Shown: positions 1 to 8,200 of the stretch, in pieces | Position numbering within the stretch: position 1 is the stretch's first letter | How the letters are laid out: each line of letters starts with the position of its first letter | From: Sphingobacteriales bacterium | Lineage (GTDB): Bacteria > Bacteroidota > Bacteroidia > Sphingobacteriales > Sphingobacteriaceae | Length of the DNA stretch: 64,000 nucleotides | Assembly (NCBI GenBank): GCA_004293485.1 | Contig: RDYW01000036.1 | Span: 1 to 64,000, forward strand | Direction of reading: 5' to 3' | Made by a program: the position numbers and the translations under genes | Notes under the pieces: model-generated | The model's input: only the letters and a program-made list of their open reading frames with translations | Database searches by the model: none | What the model was told of the DNA's origin: nothing

Positions 1-8
1 TATTGTCA

Positions 9-69
9 GCATAAATCCTATGGGAACTTCGTTTCGCTACGCTCAACTTTGTTCCCATAGGATTTATGC
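9..69. repeat. Perfect inverted repeat (19-bp arms 9-27 / 51-69, 23-nt spacer)
   Basis: gcataaatcctatgggaac ... gttcccataggatttatgc, exact reverse complements. Confidence 0.9.
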
Positions 70-128
70 CTGTTGCACTTATCAATTGAACTTACATAAG
101 CTAATAATTAAAAAATTACACACAATAA

Positions 129-185
129 AAAACGAAATGTTTTGTTTTTTTGAGTGTAACAAAGAGTCTCAAAACATTTCGTTTT
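129..185 (-). terminator. Candidate terminator hairpin downstream of the 264..797 minus-strand gene
   Basis: 16-bp arms aaaacgaaatgttttg (129-144) / caaaacatttcgtttt (170-185), followed on the minus strand by a T-rich stretch. Confidence 0.5.
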
Positions 186-263
186 AAACCTATCATTTCC
201 TTTAAAAAGGCAATTTTTTAATTGCGTTTGCCATTTACCTTTTTAAAAAACCAAAACGTTTTT

Positions 264-797
264 TTAAAAACAAACTTGATGTTGCTTATTTAATATTTTA
301 AAAACCATTTTACCTGCTACCGCAGATTTTAAAACCAAAACCGAATCGTAATTCGATTGGTAAATTAGCCTTTCATCGAAGCTTCCGGTAGTATAACATC
401 GCGATTTTTTAAGTTTAAAAACAGGACTTGTATAAGCTCCTTTTAGCACAATGGTATCGCCGCTAAGGCTATACACACCTTTAACAAATTCGGTCCATCG
501 GCCATTTTTATAACAAGTATCGCCAGCAAAATAGGCTTTCGAAAAATTGTGTAATACTAAATAAAACGAGTCGCAAGTAAACTTAAATTGGCGTTTTTTA
601 TATTCTACCAAACCAGTATCTAAATTTATGCTGTCTTGTTGCCATTGGCCTTGTAAATATTGCGCCCCTGGGTTTCGCTTGTTCGGGTTAAAAGTGCATG
701 CAAAAACAAATACTAAACAAAAGCAACAAGTTAATTTTATTGTATTTATATTTTTTATCTTTTGTTTATCGCTAATTTGAATGTGTAAATTTACCAT
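264..797 (-). CDS. Putative lipoprotein of unknown function
   Basis: ORF with hydrophobic N-terminal segment ending in lipobox-like FVFAC; directly downstream of fumC. Confidence 0.6.
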   Translation of the reverse strand: MVNLHIQISDKQKIKNINTIKLTCCFCLVFVFACTFNPNKRNPGAQYLQGQWQQDSINLDTGLVEYKKRQFKFTCDSFYLVLHNFSKAYFAGDTCYKNGRWTEFVKGVYSLSGDTIVLKGAYTSPVFKLKKSRCYTTGSFDERLIYQSNYDSVLVLKSAVAGKMVFKILNKQHQVCF

Positions 798-815
798 TTC
801 ACCAAAATTATTACC

Positions 816-2213
816 TTACTTCAACGCCCCTACCATTTCTTCGGGTTTAACCCAATCGGTAAATTGCTGGCTAGTAAGTAGGCCTAACTCCACCGATGCT
901 TCACGCAAAGTTTTATTTTCTTTATGTGCTTTTTTGGCAATTTTTGCGGCATTTTCGTAACCTATATGTGGGTTTAAAGCGGTTACCAGCATCAGCGAGT
1001 TTTCTAAATGTTGCTGTATAACAGCATGGTTAGGCACAATACCTACCGCACAATTGTTATTAAACGATACGCAAGCATCGCCAATTAACCTTGCCGATTG
1101 TAAAACGTTTGCCGCAATAACGGGTTTAAATACGTTTAACTCAAAATGGCCGCTCATACCGCCTACGGTTACGGCAACATCGTTACCAATAACTTGTGCG
1201 CATACCATGGTTAAGGCTTCGGGCTGGGTAGGGTTAACTTTACCGGGCATAATTGATGAGCCGGGTTCGTTATCGGGAATTACAATTTCGCCAATACCAC
1301 ACCTAGGGCCCGAGCTTAGCATACGCACATCGTTAGCAATTTTCATTAGCGCAACGGCCGTACGTTTTAATGCGCCCGAAAGTTCAACCATGGCATCGTG
1401 TGCAGCCAAAGCCTCAAACTTATTTGGGGCGCTTACAAAAGGTAAGCCTGTTAGGGTAGCAATATGTTGGGCTACCAATACATCGTAACCTTGGGGGGTA
1501 TTTAGGCCTGTGCCAACTGCGGTACCACCTAAAGCCAGTTCGGTAACGGCTTTTAAGGCGTTTTTAATGGTTTTAATGCTGTTGGTAATTTGCTGGGCAT
1601 AACCCGAAAACTCTTGCCCTAAAGTAAGTGGCGTAGCATCCATAAAATGGGTACGCCCTGTTTTTACTATCGAAGCAAAATCTAAGGTTTTTTGTTGTAA
1701 AGTGGCCTGCAACAATTCTAATCCTGGTAAGGTAATTTCTACCACTTGCTTATACGCTGCTATGTGCATTGCGGTGGGGAAAGTATCGTTTGATGATTGC
1801 GATTTGTTTACATCATCGTTAGGGTGTAGTACTTTTACATCATCAGATAGTAAGCCACCATGTATAACGTGGCCACGGTTGGCTATTACTTCGTTGGCAT
1901 TCATGTTTGATTGTGTGCCCGAACCCGTTTGCCATATTACTAGCGGAAACTGGTCGTTAAGGCTACCTGTTAAAATCTCGTCGCAGGCTTTGGCAATCAA
2001 GTCTTTTTTATCGGCAGTTAACACGCCCAAGTCGCAATTGGCCATTGCTGCCGCTTTTTTTAGGTAAGCAAACGCGTGTATAATTTCTAAAGGCATTGAT
2101 GCCTCGGCACCTATTTTAAAGTTATTGCGAGAGCGTTCGGTTTGTGCGCCCCAGTATTTATGTGCAGGTACATTTACTGCACCCATGGTATCGTGTTCTA
2201 TTCTAAATTCCAT
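816..2213 (-). CDS. fumC: Fumarate hydratase class II
   Basis: Signature [11 protein letters not shown], plus [14 protein letters not shown] and [20 protein letters not shown]. Confidence 0.97.
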   Translation of the reverse strand: MEFRIEHDTMGAVNVPAHKYWGAQTERSRNNFKIGAEASMPLEIIHAFAYLKKAAAMANCDLGVLTADKKDLIAKACDEILTGSLNDQFPLVIWQTGSGTQSNMNANEVIANRGHVIHGGLLSDDVKVLHPNDDVNKSQSSNDTFPTAMHIAAYKQVVEITLPGLELLQATLQQKTLDFASIVKTGRTHFMDATPLTLGQEFSGYAQQITNSIKTIKNALKAVTELALGGTAVGTGLNTPQGYDVLVAQHIATLTGLPFVSAPNKFEALAAHDAMVELSGALKRTAVALMKIANDVRMLSSGPRCGIGEIVIPDNEPGSSIMPGKVNPTQPEALTMVCAQVIGNDVAVTVGGMSGHFELNVFKPVIAANVLQSARLIGDACVSFNNNCAVGIVPNHAVIQQHLENSLMLVTALNPHIGYENAAKIAKKAHKENKTLREASVELGLLTSQQFTDWVKPEEMVGALK

Positions 2214-2355
2214 TTGTTGTTGTTTTTGTGCTTCAAATTTAGGTTTTTTAAGGATAGTTTTTGGGAATGATGAGGATATAATTTACGTACAACCTAAGTT
2301 TAATTATTGTATTGTAATACAATTTGCTATTAATGAGTATTTTATTTGTTTAAGA

Positions 2356-2512
2356 GCGTTAACGATGGCAATGGCATCCTTTTTCTTTATAGCCCCCCTA
2401 CTGGGATTGTGGCAAATGGGGGGCTATAAAGAAAAAGATACTTGCCTGCTGGCAAGCAGGTAATGTACAGCGTGTTACCTTGCCTACCGGCAGGCAGGAA
2501 ACGCCCTAATCA
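2356..2512. repeat. Dispersed structured repeat, copy A (20-bp hairpin core plus two CCTGC-type mini-palindromes)
   Basis: Shares 44 identical nt (2469-2512) with 12272-12315 and aaaaagatacttgcctgctggcaa with copy B; core stem 2379-2398 / 2418-2437. Confidence 0.85.
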
Positions 2513-2580
2513 TGATAATAAATGAATATTTATATATTGTAACGGAGGTGTATTTGTTTTGGCATTTTAAAAATGCTGTG

Positions 2581-3798
2581 TTATATTTCATGGTTTTGAT
2601 ACAAAAAATTATTAAAAGGATATATTTTTTGGTTTACAATTTTTACTTCTTCGTAAATACGGTTGCGTAAATCTTCGGCGTTTTGTTTGTTTAGTGCCGA
2701 TATAAAAATGGCTGGGCTATTGTGTTTTGCCATCCAAGTATTTTTAAAATCGCTAAGCGGTAATGTGGCTTCGGTTTCATTATCTACCTCCCAATCTTCG
2801 AGTATTAGGGTGGGTTTATAGGCATCAATTTTATTAAAAACGGTAATCATGGTTTTATCAATTGCGCCCATTTCTTTTAGGGTTTCGTTTACTACGGCAA
2901 TTTGATCTTCAAAATTTTGGTGCGATATATCTACCACGTGTAACAAAATATCGGCTTCACGCACTTCATCCAAAGTTGATTTAAAACTTTCGATTAAGTT
3001 GTGTGGTAGCTTTCGTATAAAACCCACCGTATCGGATAGTAAAAAAGGTACGTTTTCGAAAACTACTTTGCGCACCGTGGTATCAAGCGTGGCAAACAAT
3101 TTATTTTCGGCAAATACTTCGGATTTAGAAAGCATATTCATAATGGTTGATTTACCCACATTGGTATATCCTACCAAAGAAACCCGAACCAAATCTTTAC
3201 GGTTTTTGCGCTGTGTTTCGTTTTGGCGGTCTATTAGTTTTAGTTTTTCTTTCAATAAAACTATTTTATCTTTTATAATACGCCTATCGGTTTCTATTTG
3301 GCTTTCGCCTGGGCCACGCATACCTATACCGCCTTTTTGTCTTTCGAGGTGGGTCCACATCCGCGTTAAGCGAGGCAACATATATTGCAGTTGTGCTAGC
3401 TCCACCTGTGTTTTCGCTTGCGCACTTTGTGCTCGGCCAGCAAAAATATCTAAAATTAAGTTGCTACGGTCTATTACTTTTACTTTTAATTCGGCTTCGA
3501 TATTACGGAGTTGCATGGGCGATAGTTCGTCGTCAAACACCACTAAATCAATTTCTTCGGCTTTTACAAAGGTTTGTATTTCTTCTAATTTACCTGTGCC
3601 TACAAACGTTGCCCGCTCGGGTTTTTGCATGCGTTGGGTAAAGTAACGTTCGGTAATGCCGCCAGCGGTGCTAACCAAAAATGCCAGCTCGTCTAAAAAT
3701 TCTTTTTGTTGCGCATCGCTGGTGCCGGGCAATATTATGCCTACTAAAATTGCCCGTTCGGATTTTAGTTCGGTTTCGTAAAATTTAACTTTTGTCAT
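2581..3798 (-). CDS. hflX: GTPase HflX
   Basis: RxGPGESQIETDRR motif; G1 GYTNVGKST; DTVGFIRKLPHNLIESFKSTL. Confidence 0.96.
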   Translation of the reverse strand: MTKVKFYETELKSERAILVGIILPGTSDAQQKEFLDELAFLVSTAGGITERYFTQRMQKPERATFVGTGKLEEIQTFVKAEEIDLVVFDDELSPMQLRNIEAELKVKVIDRSNLILDIFAGRAQSAQAKTQVELAQLQYMLPRLTRMWTHLERQKGGIGMRGPGESQIETDRRIIKDKIVLLKEKLKLIDRQNETQRKNRKDLVRVSLVGYTNVGKSTIMNMLSKSEVFAENKLFATLDTTVRKVVFENVPFLLSDTVGFIRKLPHNLIESFKSTLDEVREADILLHVVDISHQNFEDQIAVVNETLKEMGAIDKTMITVFNKIDAYKPTLILEDWEVDNETEATLPLSDFKNTWMAKHNSPAIFISALNKQNAEDLRNRIYEEVKIVNQKIYPFNNFLYQNHEI

Positions 3799-3817
3799 TT
3801 TTAGGTCGAGGTTAAAG

Positions 3818-5941
3818 TTAGTTTTCTATTGTTTTGCGTCTTTCTTCTCTGCGTTGTTGCCTTAATTGTTTTGGGGTTTTACCTGTGGAATCTGTTTTAG
3901 GTGTAATGCCTAATAATCTATTAAAAAAACTTATTTTTTTAATCACGGTATCTTTTGTATGTGTTTTAAAAATATCAAAGCCTTGGAAGTTTTCATCATC
4001 ATCGATAGTGCTGCTATCGGGCATTATATAATTTTGTGGGGCAATTGTTTGGCGTAAGCTTTCTTTAATACGTACGCTGTAAAAGCCGTAAGCATTGGTA
4101 TCGCGAGGGGTGTAACCTTGTTGCGCCATTAAGCGACCAATTAAATTAAAATAACCTTTTACATGTGGTTTTAGGCTACCATCGGGCTGCCAAGCGTATA
4201 GGCTGGCTTTTGGCTTGGGCACAATACTGGCCAGGTAAATACCTTCGCCAAGCGATAATTCGGCCGCAGATTTGCCAAAATAATATTGGCTAGCTTCGCC
4301 AATACCGTACACATTTTTGCCCCATTCTATGATGTTTAAATATACTTCGTACATTCGGTTTTTTGTACATATATGCTGGTTTTCTATTAACCAAACGATT
4401 AAAATTTCTTCGATTTTACGGGCAATGGTTTTTTGGCGGCTTAAATAAATGTTTTTTACCAATTGCATGGATATGGTGCTTCCGCCCCTTTTAAACGATT
4501 TTGCCTTGTAATTGGTAGCTATAGATTGGCGTATAGATTCTTCGACAAAACCTTTATGGCTGTAAAACGAGGGGTCTTCGGAGGTAAGCAATGCGTTTTT
4601 AATGTTGCTTGATATTTGGCTTATAGGTGTATAATTAGGGTTTTCGGGGGCAATTAAAATATCGCGTACAGGTTTGCCTTTTTCGTAGGGTGTGTAAATA
4701 AAAGGATTGTTTATTTTTTGGAGATTATTTTTTCCGTAAGCCAATATTTTAAAATCGGGTGAGGGTTCTAAATCCGAATTAAAAACTACGCGGTTGGGGT
4801 GTTTGGTATCAAAATACAGGTTTACATTGTATTTAAGTTTGCCTGCCACTTTTATCCCTTCCAGCGATTCGAACAGCCCAATCGGAAAAGCGTTAAAAAT
4901 TTCTTGCGCATTTTGTTCATCGGCGTTAAGCCTAAACTCAAAAATTTTGTTGGGCTGCAAAGTGTATTTAAAATAAGGGTGCGCCCAAGCTTTGCCTAAA
5001 AATATAGTTGATGCACTATCAATGGCTACAAAATTTTCGCCAGCAATCATTTTTACTGCGATGCTACCATTTTTAACTATTACGTTTTCGGATGCTATGC
5101 GAGAATGGTTTATTAGTAAATTTTTTACGCCCCACGAACCTTCTACCTCAAAATTTCCGTTATGTTTTTGGGCACTTTTGAGGGCAAATTGTAAGGTATC
5201 GAAATTAAATTTTAAGCCATATTTTTTTTCGAGGTAAGGAAACTCTACTTTGTGCCTACCGGCGTACCAAAAAATGTTAAACTGCTGGTTGCTGGGGTCT
5301 AGGTCGCCATCTAAATGCCATATAGCTTCGTTTTTGTTTAAAAATAGGGTTGATTTTAATTCTCCATTTTTAATGGTAGCCGTAGGTAGTAAAAAATTAA
5401 TATGGGTGGTGTCGTTAGTAAAACATACCGAAAAATTTTTAATATCCATATCATCGGGTATCTTATCCAATGCTTTGTGTAACAAATTATAGCCTAATTC
5501 GGCCAAGTTAAGTTTGGCTTTATGCAAAGTATCGGCAGGTTTTTTTTTTAGTAAAAAATCGTAGTTGCTAAGGCTATCTTTTTTTATGAGTGTAATTTTG
5601 GCATCATATATATTTAGTTCGCCAATTTTAATATCGCCCCATAGCAGGGGTAAAAGTTTAACGTTAATGGCCACATTATTTAGGTTTGCAAAGGTATCCC
5701 GCCCCAGCGGTACAATATTAATGTGCTTAAAATTTACGGTACTAAGGCCTGTAAAATTAGCTTCATGGATGTTTAACTGTACATGATAAGTGTTTTTTGC
5801 TTTTAGCAGTACTTTAGAAATAGTTTTTTTTAGCAAGGCATCGCGTTTTGCAAATAAAACAGCAAAGCTACCTAAAACTAAAACCGTAAAGGTAATTAAT
5901 GCAACAATTAATTTTTTTTTAAGCCGCCTTTGTATGCGCAT
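3818..5941 (-). CDS. Peptidoglycan glycosyltransferase (GT51) with large AsmA-like N-terminal region
   Basis: N-terminal TM, then AsmA-like repeats; GT51 motifs SEDPSFYSHKGF, GGSTISMQLVKN, RKIEEILIVWLIE, KNRMYEVYLNIIEWG; no transpeptidase SxxK domain. Confidence 0.85.
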   Translation of the reverse strand: MRIQRRLKKKLIVALITFTVLVLGSFAVLFAKRDALLKKTISKVLLKAKNTYHVQLNIHEANFTGLSTVNFKHINIVPLGRDTFANLNNVAINVKLLPLLWGDIKIGELNIYDAKITLIKKDSLSNYDFLLKKKPADTLHKAKLNLAELGYNLLHKALDKIPDDMDIKNFSVCFTNDTTHINFLLPTATIKNGELKSTLFLNKNEAIWHLDGDLDPSNQQFNIFWYAGRHKVEFPYLEKKYGLKFNFDTLQFALKSAQKHNGNFEVEGSWGVKNLLINHSRIASENVIVKNGSIAVKMIAGENFVAIDSASTIFLGKAWAHPYFKYTLQPNKIFEFRLNADEQNAQEIFNAFPIGLFESLEGIKVAGKLKYNVNLYFDTKHPNRVVFNSDLEPSPDFKILAYGKNNLQKINNPFIYTPYEKGKPVRDILIAPENPNYTPISQISSNIKNALLTSEDPSFYSHKGFVEESIRQSIATNYKAKSFKRGGSTISMQLVKNIYLSRQKTIARKIEEILIVWLIENQHICTKNRMYEVYLNIIEWGKNVYGIGEASQYYFGKSAAELSLGEGIYLASIVPKPKASLYAWQPDGSLKPHVKGYFNLIGRLMAQQGYTPRDTNAYGFYSVRIKESLRQTIAPQNYIMPDSSTIDDDENFQGFDIFKTHTKDTVIKKISFFNRLLGITPKTDSTGKTPKQLRQQRREERRKTIEN

Positions 5942-6053
5942 TGTAACTAATGTAATTATTTAGGATTTGATATGATTAACCGCACAATCACACTAATAGT
6001 ATTTTTGGGGCAAACAAATATTAAACAATACTATTAATAATTAATGGTTTTAG

Positions 6054-6061
6054 TAATTTTG
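6054..6061 (+). promoter_or_regulatory. Candidate Bacteroidota -7 box (TAATTTTG, consensus TAnnTTTG) for mrp
   Basis: Exact TAnnTTTG match 17 nt before the ATG at 6079. Confidence 0.5.
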
Positions 6062-6078
6062 ATTTTAAAATAATTTAG

Positions 6079-7143
6079 ATGTTTAGTAACGAACAAATAT
6101 TAGCCGCCTTAAAAAACGTTGAAGACCCCGATTTAAAAAAAGATTTGGTAACGTTAGGTATGATTGAGGATTTAAAAATTGATGGCCTAAAAGTGAGCTT
6201 TTCGGTGGTTTTAACCACCCCAGCCTGCCCAATGAAGGCAATGCTGGAAAACGCTTGCCGCAATGCTATAAAACATTTTGTAAGTGCCGAGGCCCAAATT
6301 AACATAAATATGACCAGCCGTGTTACCAGCCCCAAACAGCAATTAAACAGTAATATTAAAAATATTATTGCCGTAGCATCGGGCAAGGGTGGGGTAGGAA
6401 AATCTACCGTGGCGGCAAATTTAGCCTTAGGCCTAAGCCTAAATGGTGCAAAAGTGGGTTTAATTGATGCCGATATTTACGGCCCATCTATCCCTATTAT
6501 GTTTGGTTTAGAAGGTGCAAAACCACAAGCTAACGAGGTAAATGGCAAAACCCGCATTTTGCCGATAGAAAAATACGGTATAAAGCTACTTTCGATGGGC
6601 TTTTTTACCGACCCTAACCAGCCTGTGCCTTGGCGTGGGCCAATGGTATCAACCGCTGTAAAACAGCTGTTTAACGATGCCGATTGGGGCGAGCTAGATT
6701 ACCTAGTGGTAGATTTACCGCCCGGTACGGGCGATATACACATTACCATTACCCAAAGTTTTCCTATTGCAGGGGCGGTAATGGTTACTACGCCACAAAA
6801 CGTTGCCCTTGCCGATGCTAAAAAGGGCTTGGGTATGTTTTTGATGGAGGCTATAAATGTGCCCGTATTGGGTGTGATAGAAAACATGGCCTATTTTACC
6901 CCTGCCGAACTGCCCGAAAACAAATACTATATTTTTGGTAAAGATGGCGGCCGTACACTTGCTAACACCTATAACATACCTTTTTTGGGCGAAATACCGC
7001 TGGTAAAAAGCATTAGCGATAGCGGCGATGGTGGCCAACCCGTAATATTAGATAGCCGTAATTTGCTATCTCAAGTGTTTATAGTTTTAGCACAAAAAGT
7101 GGCACAGCAGGTGGCTATTAAAAATGCAGTAGAGGTAAATTAA
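6079..7143 (+). CDS. mrp: Mrp/ApbC-type Fe-S carrier P-loop ATPase
   Basis: N-terminal MIP18/DUF59 domain; GKGGVGKSTVAANLAL; LDYLVVDLPPGTGDIHIT. Confidence 0.95.
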   Translation: MFSNEQILAALKNVEDPDLKKDLVTLGMIEDLKIDGLKVSFSVVLTTPACPMKAMLENACRNAIKHFVSAEAQININMTSRVTSPKQQLNSNIKNIIAVASGKGGVGKSTVAANLALGLSLNGAKVGLIDADIYGPSIPIMFGLEGAKPQANEVNGKTRILPIEKYGIKLLSMGFFTDPNQPVPWRGPMVSTAVKQLFNDADWGELDYLVVDLPPGTGDIHITITQSFPIAGAVMVTTPQNVALADAKKGLGMFLMEAINVPVLGVIENMAYFTPAELPENKYYIFGKDGGRTLANTYNIPFLGEIPLVKSISDSGDGGQPVILDSRNLLSQVFIVLAQKVAQQVAIKNAVEVN

Positions 7144-7147
7144 ACAT

Positions 7148-7327
7148 ATGAACGAAAGACTTTGGTTTATTTTACGTTTCTTTTCTCATTGTTATTATAC
7201 TTTTTATTACTGTACATTGCATAAACCTATTTATATGGCCACACAAATACATCAAAAAATAGTATATGTTTATAAATTAACCCATTGGCACCCCAATAGC
7301 CTAACAAAATTAAGGTTAGGCAAATAA
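7148..7327 (+). CDS. Candidate small ORF (59 aa), below the cutoff of the supplied track
   Basis: Manual translation: MNERLWFILRFFSHCYYTFYYCTLHKPIYMATQIHQKIVYVYKLTHWHPNSLTKLRLGK*; lies in an otherwise empty gap between same-strand genes. Confidence 0.3.
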   Translation: MNERLWFILRFFSHCYYTFYYCTLHKPIYMATQIHQKIVYVYKLTHWHPNSLTKLRLGK

Positions 7328-7378
7328 AACGCCGTATAAAATCTAAAAATTTAAACCACATATCTTTTTTAACTTAAA

Positions 7379-7918
7379 ATGACCAACCTAGTAGGCACTC
7401 CGCCCAACCAAATGTTGCTTCACGGGCCATCAAAATTATTGGTGCACAATTACCATTGGCACAGCCCCAAAGTGGGTATTGTGGCTAGCTATACGCCCAA
7501 TACCAAAGATGTGGAAGACCATTTCGGCGTTTTTAGAGGGGTAGACCAAATTGAGGCTTTTGCCCAAGGAACTATTGGTTCGTTAAACCCCTTTTTAGAA
7601 TGTATAAAACAAAAATGTACGCCCGCACAGCTTAAAGAAAATTATATACCTGCTTTTATAAGTATTGGCCAGGTTTTTTTTTCTAATTATGTAGCTGCTG
7701 GCGATACCTTTGTAAGCCTTGGCGTAATAAAATTTCATAAATTTAGGCAAATGGTGGCCGATGGCCGCATTTATAAAACACCCAAAGGTTTAGATTTAGA
7801 TAAATATTTTAATACTTTTAACGAAAATAGATTACGAGATTACGACCTTAGCCCTGATTTTACTTTGGTAGCCGAGCTATTTGATATTACTGGCCGAGCC
7901 ATAAAAATTAATGTATAA
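7379..7918 (+). CDS. FabZ-like hotdog-fold dehydratase/thioesterase
   Basis: DHFGVFRGVDQIEAFAQGT resembles the FabZ active-site helix (DHFPGxPxxPGVLxxEAMAQ), keeping His and Glu; sits next to ACP and KS. Confidence 0.65.
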   Translation: MTNLVGTPPNQMLLHGPSKLLVHNYHWHSPKVGIVASYTPNTKDVEDHFGVFRGVDQIEAFAQGTIGSLNPFLECIKQKCTPAQLKENYIPAFISIGQVFFSNYVAAGDTFVSLGVIKFHKFRQMVADGRIYKTPKGLDLDKYFNTFNENRLRDYDLSPDFTLVAELFDITGRAIKINV

Positions 7919-7935
7919 CCCAATAAAACACACGA

Positions 7936-8196
7936 ATGACACGACAAGAAGTAATTGATGGCATAGTAGAAATACTACAAACTGTACGTACCATCGACCA
8001 AGAAAAACTGGTAGGCATTACCGAAGAAACCGATTTTATTGCCGACCTAAACACCCCATCAACCGAGATGATAAACATAGCATCGAAAACCGAGCAAAAA
8101 TTTGGTATTGAACTTGAAGACGAGGAAATTGATGGTTTAGGCTCAAAAGTTAAAGATATTGTTGACTTGATTTTAAAAAAACAAGCCGAAGCCTAA
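7936..8196 (+). CDS. Acyl carrier protein-like protein with atypical phosphopantetheine site
   Basis: 86 aa acidic; TDFIADLNTPSTEMINIASKTEQKFGIELEDEEIDGLGSKVKDIVDLI matches the ACP fold pattern; Ser in NTPST replaces the usual DSL. Confidence 0.75.
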   Translation: MTRQEVIDGIVEILQTVRTIDQEKLVGITEETDFIADLNTPSTEMINIASKTEQKFGIELEDEEIDGLGSKVKDIVDLILKKQAEA

Positions 8197-8200
8197 ACCC

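Noticed and set aside
2125-2463. 112-aa plus-strand ORF
   Set aside because: Runs antisense to the fumC 5' end and into repeat copy A; composition is explained by those.
2999-3646. 215-aa ORF antisense to hflX
   Set aside because: Shadow ORF opposite a clearly conserved gene; no domain sense, Ser/Leu-rich as expected from the reverse complement.
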